64,000 nucleotides of DNA from Chitinophagaceae bacterium (GCA_016720565.1 JADKKJ010000011.1:124001-188000), one strand, 5' to 3'; positions 35,442-44,861 are shown, counted from the first letter of the stretch. Notes: generated by a model not told the origin, from the sequence alone. Program-made: numbers and translations.

Positions 35442-35657
35442 ATGAAAAATAATCTCCAGCCTGTTATGCATTTCTCTATGCAGTCGCCCAACGGCCTGCA
35501 TGCAGTATCCCCCAAGCGATCGGCCCAGCAGATATCCCCTTATTTAAAGGCTATCTTATCAAGAAAAGGCGCCGCGCTGATGTCGGGAACCCAAATGAAT
35601 GATGACCGCCAGGCGGCCATTCGATACATCCGTGAATCACAGCATCGTAAAAAATAA
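35442..35657 (+). CDS. Small basic protein of unknown function
   Basis: A 71-aa reading frame starting MKNNLQPVMHFSMQ and ending ESQHRKK. It is rich in Lys/Arg/Gln with no signal peptide or membrane segment. A longer frame from 35364 would begin inside the fumC terminator, so this start is preferred. A strong terminator follows 53 bases after the stop, which suggests a real transcription unit. A weak -7-like TACCTTTA lies at 35390-35397. I recognise no family. Confidence 0.5.
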   Translation: MKNNLQPVMHFSMQSPNGLHAVSPKRSAQQISPYLKAILSRKGAALMSGTQMNDDRQAAIRYIRESQHRKK

Positions 35658-35710
35658 ATTAAGATGGTTGCATAACCAACTTTTAATCCTGAGCATTACC
35701 CTAAAAACAG

Positions 35711-35735
35711 CCTCCGTATTTACGGAGGTTTTTTT
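35711..35735 (+). terminator. Rho-independent terminator
   Basis: Stem CCTCCGT (35711-35717) with ACGGAGG (35722-35728), 4-nt loop, then seven T's. The remaining bases to 35849 hold no gene that I can see. Confidence 0.85.
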
Positions 35736-35849
35736 GTGGTACTTACTTATAAGATTTGCTACATTGAAATAGCTTAACTACTACTATAAAAGCCTGATTA
35801 ATGAATTAATTTTATAGCATATAATGAGTGCGATCCAACACTCAATTCT

Positions 35850-38141
35850 ATGCTAAAACCAGGCATCATACCGGCCCTTAAAACAGGTTTTATCCTGTTG
35901 TTGATAGTTACTTCATCAGCCTGTCATCTATTAGCACAAAATATCGATTTCGGAAAAAGCTATATTAACGTAACCAAGGGCCTGAATGGGGGAACTGTAG
36001 AAACAGGTGATACCCTGGAGATTCGGGCAAGCTTTGTGGTGAAATCGGGTACTTATGACAGCTGCCGTTACAAGGACCAGGTTCCTGCTGGTACCAGTTA
36101 TATTCCTTCTACCATTCGGGTTTTGACCAATGAAGGAAAGATCTATAAACAATTCACAGATGCGTATGCTGATGACCCTGGCTGGATCACCGGAAGTACT
36201 GTAACAATCCATCTTGGTTTTACTGCAACAAATCCGGCTACAGCATTTAAAAGGGGAAGGGTGGTGAGCACGCATAAACCTTCCAATTTCGGGAATACCT
36301 GCATTATGGTCGCTTCTTTCAGGGTGCTGGTTACCGCCCTGAATTTGACATTTATCAGTACCAGCGGGGGTACCATGACCTATAAGCCCTCAGGCGGGTC
36401 GCTGACAACCTATACCTTCCCTTCCAATACCATCATCGTATATCCAAACTATGGTATCTGCTCAAACACTATTGGAACAAATGCCATAGGCACCGAATTT
36501 AATGGCAGTTTTGGAAGCGGCCCCAACAGGAACAGGGGTACCAGCGCAAATGTCCCAACGGGCTATTCTTACCAGCCATTCACTACTGTGGGGCCCAATG
36601 ATTATAGTTATGGTATCGCTAATAATACTTCCACCCAAACTAACTATACTACACTCAATACCTGGGCCATTCCAGATAATAGTTCTCCTACCCACCGTGT
36701 ATTCAATCTTTGGGATATAATAGGAGACCATACTGGGGCAGCCTCCACTACACAGGGAAACCCGGCTGCAGATACCGTTGCCAATCATAATGCCGGTTAT
36801 ATGCTGGTGATCAATGCGGCCTATCGCATAGACTCTGCCTTTCAGCAAACCATTACCGGCCTTTGCCCGAATACTTATTATGAAGTTTCCGCATGGATGC
36901 GTAATATCTGTTCCAAATGCGGCTGCGATTCCAATGGAAAAAGCGCAACAACCAGCACGGGGCCTCCTTTTTATATTCCAACTGGCCCGGGCGATTCTTC
37001 CGGTGTTAAACCAAATATTACTTTTGAATTGGATGGTATAGATTATTATACCACCGGGAATATCACCTACACCAGCACCTGGGTCAAAAAGGGATTCACT
37101 TTCCTTACCGGGCCTGTTCAAACAAGCTTTACACTGAAGTTTTTTAATAATGCACCCGGAGGAGGTGGAAACGACTGGGCACTGGATGATATCTCCGTGA
37201 GTACCTGTTCTCCAAACATGAAATATTCACCTTCATTAAATCCAACGGTCTGCGATAGTAATGCTCTGGTGATCTACGATACGGTGCGTTGTTATTTTGA
37301 TAACTATACCTATTACAAATGGCAGCGGAGCCATGATGGAGGAGCAACCTGGGCCGATGTAACTGCTCCTTCCGGCCCGGCGACCCCTGTTTGGAATGGC
37401 AGCGCCTTTGAATATGTGGTCAGCTATACTATACCTCCCAACATGACCTATCTGGTGAATAATGGAGATATGTACCGAATGGTAGTGGCTACCACTTCCA
37501 GCAACCTCTCTAATGCATCCTGCAATTTCACTGATGGAGGCAATATCATCACCATCCAGGTTTTGAATTGCGAAATACCACTTTCCGTGAAATTCCTGTC
37601 ATTCTCCGGAATAAGACAGGGATCAAAGAACCTGCTCAATTGGTCAGTGACCGGTGAAGAGCAACCTATGCAATATGACATCGAAAAAAGTTATGACGCT
37701 GTACATTTCTGGTCCATTGGAGGTTTTACCGGACTGTGCTGTGATTCCAGTCTGATCAATCGCTACCAGTTCACAGATGAGGATGGAATCCATGCACTGG
37801 AATTTTACCGCATCAGGATGCGTAATGAAAATGACCATTTCAATTATTCAAAGACCATCGACCTTTCTGATCATGCAGGTGGTATCGAACTTCTTGCCAT
37901 CAGCAACCCATTCATCGGGAAAATTGACCTGCGCCTGGTAACCGGTAAAAAAGAAACAGTAAAAGCAGAGTTGCTGGATGCTATGGGTCGCAGCATTCAT
38001 CACTGGGAGTTGAATATAAATAAAGGATTGAATCAATTCAGCCTGGGTGGACTGGCAAATGAGGGCGCCGGAGTCTATGTGTTAAGGATAAATAGTTCTA
38101 AAGGTATAATACAAAGAAAACTGGTAAGCGGTAGCCATTAA
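35850..38141 (+). CDS. Large secreted protein with T9SS C-terminal sorting domain
   Basis: A 763-aa protein with a signal peptide (about 1-30, ending LLAQ). The N-terminal 150 residues look like a DUF11-type beta-domain (NVTKGLNGGTVETGDTLEI). A middle region (about 330-455) with WMRNICSKCGCDSNG and DWALDDISVSTC resembles a carbohydrate-binding jelly roll. A YYKWQRSHDGG segment is like Ig/PKD modules, and the last ~75 residues form a type A sorting domain (ELLDAMGRSIHHWELN, GAGVYVLRINSSKG, QRKLVSG). PorU should cleave that domain. Cargo function, perhaps adhesion, is unknown. Its stop overlaps that of lspA by 4 bases. Confidence 0.8.
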   Translation: MLKPGIIPALKTGFILLLIVTSSACHLLAQNIDFGKSYINVTKGLNGGTVETGDTLEIRASFVVKSGTYDSCRYKDQVPAGTSYIPSTIRVLTNEGKIYKQFTDAYADDPGWITGSTVTIHLGFTATNPATAFKRGRVVSTHKPSNFGNTCIMVASFRVLVTALNLTFISTSGGTMTYKPSGGSLTTYTFPSNTIIVYPNYGICSNTIGTNAIGTEFNGSFGSGPNRNRGTSANVPTGYSYQPFTTVGPNDYSYGIANNTSTQTNYTTLNTWAIPDNSSPTHRVFNLWDIIGDHTGAASTTQGNPAADTVANHNAGYMLVINAAYRIDSAFQQTITGLCPNTYYEVSAWMRNICSKCGCDSNGKSATTSTGPPFYIPTGPGDSSGVKPNITFELDGIDYYTTGNITYTSTWVKKGFTFLTGPVQTSFTLKFFNNAPGGGGNDWALDDISVSTCSPNMKYSPSLNPTVCDSNALVIYDTVRCYFDNYTYYKWQRSHDGGATWADVTAPSGPATPVWNGSAFEYVVSYTIPPNMTYLVNNGDMYRMVVATTSSNLSNASCNFTDGGNIITIQVLNCEIPLSVKFLSFSGIRQGSKNLLNWSVTGEEQPMQYDIEKSYDAVHFWSIGGFTGLCCDSSLINRYQFTDEDGIHALEFYRIRMRNENDHFNYSKTIDLSDHAGGIELLAISNPFIGKIDLRLVTGKKETVKAELLDAMGRSIHHWELNINKGLNQFSLGGLANEGAGVYVLRINSSKGIIQRKLVSGSH

Positions 38142-38845
38142 GAGATCTGCATCTCATCATTTACCTGAGTACTGGTTTCAACGGTCGTATGTGTTTCTGT
38201 GACCGGTTTCCTGAAAAATCTTTTCTGAAAGACAAGCAGCGCGATCACACCTCCAGAGATGGAAGCATCTGCAATATTGAAGATAGGAGAAAAGAATTCA
38301 AATTCCTGTCCGCCTATTTTAGGGATCCAGGATGGAAAATGCCCGTGTATCATTGGAAAATAAAGCATATCCACTACTGATCCGTGAAGAAAAGAAGAAT
38401 AACCCGGGGTAGTGAATTTTGCCACACCGGTATAGCGTACATAATCATGGATGGCGGCATCATAGTGCAACCCCTTGTCGAAGATCATTCCATAGAACAT
38501 ACTGTCAATAAGGTTGCCCAGCGCTCCTGCATAGATCAGCGAAGCGCAGATGATAAATCCCCTGCTATGGTTTTGCTTAACGAGCCGGCCAAGGTACCAG
38601 GTTCCAAAGATCACTGCGGCCAGGCGGAAAAGGGTAAGGATCATTTTTCCGGTCTCGTTCCCAAATTTCCACCCCCAGGCCATCCCGGGGTTTTCAATAA
38701 AATGCAATCGGAACCAGCTGATCCCAAGCAAATGCATTACGGGACCTTCAGAATAACTGGTCTTGATCCAGATCTTCAATGCCTGGTCAATAAATATCAC
38801 CAGCGCAATGATCAGAATAACATATTTGAGTTTCAGTGATCTCAT
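38138..38845 (-). CDS. lspA: Lipoprotein signal peptidase (signal peptidase II)
   Basis: This inner-membrane aspartic peptidase cuts prolipoproteins before the lipidated Cys. The 235-aa protein has four transmembrane segments. Catalytic-site motifs are GALGNLIDSMFYG (first Asp), SVVDMLYFP, and FNIADASISGG (second Asp). The start at 38845 (MRSLKLKY) is preferred over one 9 bases earlier, and a consensus -7 box is just upstream. In many Bacteroidota lspA follows ileS and a dksA-like gene; here it is far from them. Confidence 0.92.
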   Translation of the reverse strand: MRSLKLKYVILIIALVIFIDQALKIWIKTSYSEGPVMHLLGISWFRLHFIENPGMAWGWKFGNETGKMILTLFRLAAVIFGTWYLGRLVKQNHSRGFIICASLIYAGALGNLIDSMFYGMIFDKGLHYDAAIHDYVRYTGVAKFTTPGYSSFLHGSVVDMLYFPMIHGHFPSWIPKIGGQEFEFFSPIFNIADASISGGVIALLVFQKRFFRKPVTETHTTVETSTQVNDEMQIS

Positions 38846-38851
38846 GAGGGG

Positions 38852-38859
38852 CAAAGATA
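38852..38859 (-). promoter_or_regulatory. -7 promoter box for lspA
   Basis: The minus strand reads TATCTTTG, an exact match, 6 bases before the ATG. Just upstream on that strand the words ACCTATTC, ACCTATTG and ACCTATCT form a small tandem array that merges with the box. Confidence 0.6.
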
Positions 38860-38880
38860 GGTCAATAGGTGAATAGGTTT

Positions 38881-41271
38881 TTATTCTTCAAAATAAACCC
38901 TTCTTACCCTTTGGGAAATAGCGGTCATGATCTCATAGGGAATAGTGCCGGCCCATTGAGCCAATTGACCAACAGGCAGGTCCTTTCCAAAAATGATCAC
39001 ATCATCGCCTTCCTTAACATTTTTTATTTCAGTCACATCGATCATGAACATATCCATACATACCGTTCCAATTACAGGGGCCAGTTTTCCACCCAGCATT
39101 ACTTTCCCCAGGCCATTTCCTAATCTTCGGGGAAACCCATCTGCATAGCCTATACGCACAGTGGCTATTAGGGCATCTTTATCCAAAACAGAACGACGAT
39201 TATAACTAACCGATTCACCGGCCTTCAATTTTTTAAGCTGGGAAATGGTGGTTCTGAGGGTGGCCACTGTATGAAGGTCCAATTCCTTACTATCTGCGCT
39301 GTCCACTCCATAAAGCCCGATCCCTAATCGTACCATATCCATTTGCATTTCAGGAAAGCGAATAGCAGCCGCAGAATTGGCTGCATGTTTCAGAAATGTA
39401 TAACCCAACTGCGACTCCAATCTGACTGCCGCCTGGCTGAACAGTTTAAATTGTTCACGGGTAAATTCATCCTGCACCAGCTCTTCACTTGCAGCGAAAT
39501 GGGTAAACACTGATTGCACGCGAAATGACAGGGTCTTCTTCAGCAAGGATATTAATTTATCCAGGTCACCTATCGCAAAGCCAAGGCGGTTCATGCCTGT
39601 CTCCAATTCAATATGAACAGGATATTGCTGCAGCCCTTCCTCCTGCAAATACTGATCAAAGGCTTCCAGCAATTCGAAGGAATATAATTCAGGTTCCAGG
39701 TTATGGGCCACGATCTTTTCAAAAGCGCTTTCCTCGGTATTCATCACCATGATAGGTAACCGGATCCCTGCTTTACGGAGTTCCACTCCTTCATCCGCAT
39801 AGGCAACACCCAGGTAATCGGCTTTATGGTATTGCAAAATGGCCGAGATCTCTGCTCCCCCGCTTCCATAGGCGAATGCCTTCACCATGGCCATGATCCT
39901 GGTAGATGGCTGAAGCCTGGATTGATAGACTTTGAGATTATGCGCGATGGAGGAAAGATCGATCTCAAGTACTGTTTGATGCGCTTTTAATTCAAGCACC
40001 TGTACGATCCGCTCAAAGCCGAATATGCGGGCACCCTTCACCAGAATATTTTCTTCCCGGAAATGAGAGGAAAGAAATTCTTCCAGGAAAGCCTCCGTAC
40101 TGGAAAAAGTTTCCAGCTTAGTGTTTTCTGTAATCAGGTAACGCATCCAGTGACTAATACGCGGTCCTATGGCGATCAGCCTCGAAACGCCATGTTTCTC
40201 CAGGCTCTCCAATACCGAGTGATAAAGAGAGCCATCAGAAGCGGCGCTCTGTAAAAGATCGGAAAGGATCACTGTTTTTTTCTCTGCCCCTGTTTGCTGC
40301 GACTGGAAATTAAGGGCTATTTCCAGTGAATCTTTATCTGCGCTATAACTGTCATTAATGATCGTGCAGTTATTGATGCCTTTTTTTAATTCAAGCCGCA
40401 TATTCACTGCCACCAGTTTACTCATTCTCTCTGCGATCCGCTCCTGTTCAAAACCCAGCATGATCAATATTCTCCAGCAGAGAATGGCATTATCAACCGA
40501 TGCCTCATCAGTAAATGGGATCCTTATGGATAACCGTTCACTTGTTCCTTTGGGGTCCAGGGCGGTGATAGTTGTAAACTGTTCTTCTCTTTCTATGGAC
40601 TGAACAGAAAGCAAAGCTGGTTCTTCCGCATGCCTGAACAGGATCCTTTTTTCCATGGCTTTTTCCTCCATAGAAGAAAAGCCTTCGCTATGCGCCTCAC
40701 CCAGACTGGTAAGAACTGCGATCGTTGGCTGTATGATACGTTCCAGTTTCTCCATCTCCCCTTTTTTTGAAATGCCTGCTTCAAAAATGGCCAGCTGGTG
40801 CTGTTCATTCATCAGCCAAACACTGAGTGGCACTCCCAATTGGGAATTATAGCTTCGAGGGCTCCTGACAATGGAAAGGTCTTCATGCAACAGCTGATAT
40901 AGCCATTCTTTCACAATGGTCTTTCCATTACTGCCGGTAACGCCTATCACAGGTATGTTGAACTGGCTGCGGTGATAAGCGGCAAGATCCTGTAAGGCAG
41001 CCAGCGTATCATTTACAAATAAGAAATTAGCGCCAGGATGATCTTCGGTATCTACAGGTTCAGATACTACAAAATTCCGGACCCCGGCCTGGTAAACTTC
41101 CCCAATGAACTGGTGGCCATTCCTTCTTTCCCCCCGCAGGGCGAAGAACAATGAATGCGAAGGGGCATAGATACGGCGGCTATCTGTCAGCAGATGCTGA
41201 ATATCCTCTTCATGATCCAGCTGAAGGCTGGCCGAGATCACCGAGGCAATATGGGTCAGTTTATAGATCAA
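38881..41271 (-). CDS. Bifunctional MurF ligase-alanine racemase fusion
   Basis: The 796-aa protein joins a MurF-like ligase (about 1-425) to a PLP-dependent alanine racemase (about 428-796). The ligase half has TDSRRIYAPSHSLFFALRG and the ATP loop GSNGKT (113-118); the racemase half has the PLP lysine Lys464 in MAMVKAFAYGSGG and the late RIGYADGFPR. The racemase makes D-Ala for D-Ala-D-Ala. The start codon is TTG, since a stop lies four codons upstream and no earlier ATG exists. It follows terC by 9 bases. The window also holds a stand-alone MurF, so the ligase half may be redundant, specialised or regulatory. Confidence 0.92.
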   Translation of the reverse strand: MIYKLTHIASVISASLQLDHEEDIQHLLTDSRRIYAPSHSLFFALRGERRNGHQFIGEVYQAGVRNFVVSEPVDTEDHPGANFLFVNDTLAALQDLAAYHRSQFNIPVIGVTGSNGKTIVKEWLYQLLHEDLSIVRSPRSYNSQLGVPLSVWLMNEQHQLAIFEAGISKKGEMEKLERIIQPTIAVLTSLGEAHSEGFSSMEEKAMEKRILFRHAEEPALLSVQSIEREEQFTTITALDPKGTSERLSIRIPFTDEASVDNAILCWRILIMLGFEQERIAERMSKLVAVNMRLELKKGINNCTIINDSYSADKDSLEIALNFQSQQTGAEKKTVILSDLLQSAASDGSLYHSVLESLEKHGVSRLIAIGPRISHWMRYLITENTKLETFSSTEAFLEEFLSSHFREENILVKGARIFGFERIVQVLELKAHQTVLEIDLSSIAHNLKVYQSRLQPSTRIMAMVKAFAYGSGGAEISAILQYHKADYLGVAYADEGVELRKAGIRLPIMVMNTEESAFEKIVAHNLEPELYSFELLEAFDQYLQEEGLQQYPVHIELETGMNRLGFAIGDLDKLISLLKKTLSFRVQSVFTHFAASEELVQDEFTREQFKLFSQAAVRLESQLGYTFLKHAANSAAAIRFPEMQMDMVRLGIGLYGVDSADSKELDLHTVATLRTTISQLKKLKAGESVSYNRRSVLDKDALIATVRIGYADGFPRRLGNGLGKVMLGGKLAPVIGTVCMDMFMIDVTEIKNVKEGDDVIIFGKDLPVGQLAQWAGTIPYEIMTAISQRVRRVYFEE

Positions 41272-41280
41272 AGCGGATTG

Positions 41281-42240
41281 CTAATTAACCACATCTGAAG
41301 GGCTGCCTTTTTTGGGCGTATAAATGGAGTAAACTATAGAACCGGCAATACAAACAAGTATGACCCCAAGGGAAATGATGACCTGAACAGTTTTGTCTGG
41401 TACCAGCAGACTCACCCAGTTTTCTGCCAGCATTTTTATTCCTATGAAACCAAGTACGATGGCAATGCCCTGTTGCAGGTAATCAAATTTACTAACGGCA
41501 CTCCGGAGCAAAAAGAAAAGGGAGCGAAGTCCCAAAACCGCAAAAATATTAGAGGTATAGATCACGAGTTTATCCTGTGATATACCCATTATGGCAGGAA
41601 TAGAATCGAGAGCAAATACCAGGTCAATAAAGGCCAGCATAATGACCACTACAAAAAGAGTAGTGTATAACTTCTTACCATTCTCCATCACCCATAATTT
41701 TCCGTTCCCATCGTGCGGAGCCAGCGGGAAAATGCGGCTGATGAATTTATAGACCTTGCTTTCATGCGGCTCAAACTCCTCATCTTCGGTGGCAGTGAAC
41801 ATTTTAAACCCAGTATATAAAAGGAAGACGCCAAACACATACAGCACTTCATGGAACTGATTCACCAGGGCAACGCCCACTGTAATAAATATGACACGGA
41901 AGATCACCGCCATCAGAATTCCGATCAGCAATATGCGGCCATAATGCTTTTCCTTTACGGCAAAGGAGGAGAAGATCACAATGAAGACAAAAATATTATC
42001 AACACTCAGGCTCCATTCCATCAGGTATCCACTGATATACTGAAGCGCGAGATCGGGCCCTTCATATACCCACATAAATACCCCAAAACCAAGTGCCAGT
42101 ACAACCCAGAAAAGTGTTTGGTAAAGGGCCTGTTTGATCGTAATGGTCTTCCCTTTTTTGCTCAACAATCCCAGGTCGAAAAGCAAAGCCATTAATAAAA
42201 CAACACCAAAAACGATATAGGTGATCTGGTCTTTAGACAT
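41281..42240 (-). CDS. TerC-family integral membrane protein
   Basis: A 319-aa membrane protein with about nine hydrophobic segments. It has the TerC family motifs VFALDSIPAIMGISQD and WSLSVDNIFVFI, each with the Asp that is conserved in the core. Relatives are linked to metal (manganese) export or tellurium resistance; the actual substrate here is unknown. The start at 42240 is supported by a consensus -7 box 6 bases upstream. The murF-alr gene follows 9 bases downstream, so the two are probably co-transcribed. Confidence 0.88.
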   Translation of the reverse strand: MSKDQITYIVFGVVLLMALLFDLGLLSKKGKTITIKQALYQTLFWVVLALGFGVFMWVYEGPDLALQYISGYLMEWSLSVDNIFVFIVIFSSFAVKEKHYGRILLIGILMAVIFRVIFITVGVALVNQFHEVLYVFGVFLLYTGFKMFTATEDEEFEPHESKVYKFISRIFPLAPHDGNGKLWVMENGKKLYTTLFVVVIMLAFIDLVFALDSIPAIMGISQDKLVIYTSNIFAVLGLRSLFFLLRSAVSKFDYLQQGIAIVLGFIGIKMLAENWVSLLVPDKTVQVIISLGVILVCIAGSIVYSIYTPKKGSPSDVVN

Positions 42241-42246
42241 AAAGGG

Positions 42247-42254
42247 CAAAGTTA
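42247..42254 (-). promoter_or_regulatory. -7 promoter box for terC
   Basis: The minus strand reads TAACTTTG, an exact TAnnTTTG match, 6 bases before the ATG at 42240. A TTG lies 16 bases upstream of it and could be a short-spaced -33 element. Confidence 0.6.
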
Positions 42255-42290
42255 GTGAATAGTCAAGAGCCAATCATGCATGGCAACTCC

Positions 42291-44054
42291 CTATTCGCCG
42301 TATTTCCTCTTCCTTAGTTCCTGGTAGATCCAGCCACAGAGTATGACCAGCAATACAGGCACGAGAATAGTAATAAGCTGCCATTTGAGTTTTTGCGCTT
42401 CGATCTTTTTGGTATCAAGCTGGCGCAGCACGATCTCTTTATTACGGATCTTACTGATATCCGGGTTTGATACCAGGTACTCCATGGCATTTAGCAGAAA
42501 CTGCCTGTTTGCGACCGGAACAAAACGACGCGCATTTTCACTATTTTTAAGCGATTCGGTATACGTGAATTTATTATAACCCATTGGTATTGGAACAGGG
42601 GCCCCTGAAGGCCCTTCCGGGAAAATATAATCGTTGAGCACCATATCCCCATCTCCAACCACAATGATCCGGTTATTGCCAGAATGATCGCGGTATGGAT
42701 CGCCTGCCGAAGACATGCTATCCATGGTGGATTTACCCACCCGATTTTTAAACAATGAGCTGAATTCCCCCTCTACCAGCATGGCAACAGGAATAGCATT
42801 GCGTTTAAATTTTTCATCTTCAGGTACCGTTTTATTCTCATTTAAACTGATCAGGGCCGGTGTACTGATGATCCTTGAATTAGGGGAAGTTACCAGCAGG
42901 GTTTCTTTATGAAGACCGCTAACCTGTATGCTATCCACTGAATTCACAAAATGGCCTCCTACATACCCTGAATTGCGCGTGATGGATGAATTTCCAGGCT
43001 GCAGCAGGGGATAATAATTAAAAGGCAGGAATTGCATCTGCGGATTATCCGCTGTTCCTCCCACTACAAATGGAAGCACATCGCATTGCAGGTCCATCAC
43101 CAGGTCTGTATTGATGCGAAGTCCATATCTAAATAGAAGATCGGTAAGGTTGAGGTCGCGGTCATAGGCAATCGTCTCCGGCTTAATGGCCAGGCTATCC
43201 TGCTCAGCTATCAGTGCGTCAATAAACCAGAGCAACCGGCCCCCTCTCATAACGAATTGATCGATCTTGAATTTTTCCTTTTCAGTAAAACTAATAACAG
43301 GCTTTACCATCATCAGTACATCCACGCTATCAGGAATACGGGGCATTTGCTGCAGGTCAACCAGGCGCAATTCATAATCAGCCTGCAGGCTCATGCGCAG
43401 GTCATAGGTTCGCTGGTCCACGGGTTCTCCATTACCCACTGCATAGCCAATACCGATCTTACGGGGAGTGGTTACCTTATCAATGGCTTTCGCAAACTGG
43501 TATTCCAATAGCGCTTCCGCCTCATTGAGTATTTTTTCTGGCGTTTCGCCATTGGTTGAAATAGGAGGAGGCGAAAATATGGTAACCAGTTCCTGTCTTC
43601 CTTTATAACTGACCAGCGCATAAGGGAAGGCCAGCTTACTGCTTTCTCCACCTTTTACCTGGGCCATGAGGTTGATCGGTGAAGCGCCCATGCTCACCAG
43701 TGTATCGCCATAAGTACTACGGGTGCCTTCAATAGGTTCGGCAGGGTCAATGAAATGGACTTTTATATGACGGCTATCCACTTCCCTCAGCAATTGAAGG
43801 AACTCGGATACGCTATTGGTCAGTTTTCGGAATTTGGCCGGAAAATCTCCTTTTAAAAAAACATCGATCTGCAGGTCATCATCCAGGTGGCCAATGATCT
43901 TACGGGATTCTTTTCCCAGCGTGTATCTTTTTTCTTTGGTAAGGTCAACCCTGAAATGCGCCAGGGATGCCAGGTAATTCAGCATCGCCAGCAGGAGGAT
44001 CAATAAAAACCATCCAAAGCGGGAGCGCAGGGTCCTATGTAAAAAAACACTCAT
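42291..44054 (-). CDS. gldG: Gliding motility ABC-type protein GldG
   Basis: A 587-aa protein with one N-terminal and one C-terminal transmembrane segment around a large periplasmic domain (ABC-type uncharacterised transport, GldG/IFT52-like). Typical pieces are LTKEKRYTLGKESRKI, VFLKGDFPAKFRKL, IGIGYAVGNGEPVDQRTYDL and VVGDGDMVLNDY. GldG works with the permease GldF and the ATPase GldA, which is not in the window, in a transporter-like complex needed for gliding in flavobacteria. The start overlaps the gldF stop (ATGA). Confidence 0.92.
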   Translation of the reverse strand: MSVFLHRTLRSRFGWFLLILLLAMLNYLASLAHFRVDLTKEKRYTLGKESRKIIGHLDDDLQIDVFLKGDFPAKFRKLTNSVSEFLQLLREVDSRHIKVHFIDPAEPIEGTRSTYGDTLVSMGASPINLMAQVKGGESSKLAFPYALVSYKGRQELVTIFSPPPISTNGETPEKILNEAEALLEYQFAKAIDKVTTPRKIGIGYAVGNGEPVDQRTYDLRMSLQADYELRLVDLQQMPRIPDSVDVLMMVKPVISFTEKEKFKIDQFVMRGGRLLWFIDALIAEQDSLAIKPETIAYDRDLNLTDLLFRYGLRINTDLVMDLQCDVLPFVVGGTADNPQMQFLPFNYYPLLQPGNSSITRNSGYVGGHFVNSVDSIQVSGLHKETLLVTSPNSRIISTPALISLNENKTVPEDEKFKRNAIPVAMLVEGEFSSLFKNRVGKSTMDSMSSAGDPYRDHSGNNRIIVVGDGDMVLNDYIFPEGPSGAPVPIPMGYNKFTYTESLKNSENARRFVPVANRQFLLNAMEYLVSNPDISKIRNKEIVLRQLDTKKIEAQKLKWQLITILVPVLLVILCGWIYQELRKRKYGE

Positions 44055-44770
44055 CGCTTCAGCAGGTTTCTATGGGTGATGAATAGAAAAAAAATGATCA
44101 GCGAAAGAAAATATATAATGTCCCTTGAGTCGATCAGTCCCCGGCTGATGCTGCGGTAATGCAGATCGATGCCAAACATCTCCACGATATAATCCCCTCC
44201 ATTTGCCAGGAAAGGAAGTTTGCTGATGGCGCTGAAGCCATAATACAGCAGGGCGCAACTGATCATTGAAATGATAAAAGCGACGACAGCATTAGAAGTG
44301 AAACTGCTGCAGGCCACACTGATCGCTGTAAAAACAGCCGCCAGGAAAAACAAGCCCAGGTATGAACCAAGGGCCGCGCCTATATCCATCCCTTCCCCAA
44401 CAGCCAGCTGCTGAACGGTAAAAATATAAACCACAGAAGGTACAAGTGAAATGAAAGCCACCACCAGGCAACCCAGGAATTTACCATTCGTGATCTGCCA
44501 CCGGGTGACCGGGCGGGTCTGAAGGATCTCGAAAGTACCGGTACGGAACTCATCGGAGAAACTCCGCATGGTGACCGCAGGTATCAGTAATAAAAGTATC
44601 CAGGGAGCCAATTCGAAAAAACGATCAAGGGTAGCATAGCCCATGTCGAAAATATTACCGTCGAACATGAACAGCACCAGGCCATTTACCAGTAGGAATA
44701 CAATGATCGCTATGTAACCTGTAAGGCTTCCGAAGAATTGACGCAGTTCTTTTTTACAAATGGACCACAT
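44051..44770 (-). CDS. gldF: Gliding motility ABC transporter permease GldF
   Basis: A 239-aa ABC-2 type permease with about six transmembrane helices, opening MWSICKKELRQFFGSLTGYI. It has the family stretch PAVTMRSFSDEFRTGTFE and ends with FLFITHRNLLKR. The start at 44770 is preferred to one 9 bases upstream. It is followed by gldG with a 4-base overlap. No clear promoter box was seen in the 91 bases that separate it from iscA. Confidence 0.92.
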   Translation of the reverse strand: MWSICKKELRQFFGSLTGYIAIIVFLLVNGLVLFMFDGNIFDMGYATLDRFFELAPWILLLLIPAVTMRSFSDEFRTGTFEILQTRPVTRWQITNGKFLGCLVVAFISLVPSVVYIFTVQQLAVGEGMDIGAALGSYLGLFFLAAVFTAISVACSSFTSNAVVAFIISMISCALLYYGFSAISKLPFLANGGDYIVEMFGIDLHYRSISRGLIDSRDIIYFLSLIIFFLFITHRNLLKR

Positions 44771-44811
44771 TACCTGCAAAATAGATATAAACCTGCTAAG
44801 ATAAAAAGTTA

Positions 44812-44841
44812 AAAGGGCCGGACTTATTCAGCCGGCCCTTT
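44812..44841 (-). terminator. Terminator after iscA
   Basis: A 10-bp stem (AAAGGGCCGG at 44812-44821, CCGGCCCTTT at 44832-44841) is followed on the minus strand by TTAACTTTTTA. It separates the isc cluster from gldFG. Confidence 0.8.
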
Positions 44842-44861
44842 AAAAATGTTTTTAAATACTA

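Noticed and set aside
36462..37121. A 219-codon minus-strand open frame inside the T9SS cargo gene
   Set aside because: It is wholly antisense to a gene with clear signal peptide and sorting domain, and its translation shows no recognisable domain.
41271..41290. A frameshift or missing start in the MurF-Alr gene because no ATG is present
   Set aside because: The frame begins with TTG just after an in-frame stop, the N-terminus fits MurF, and both domains are intact.
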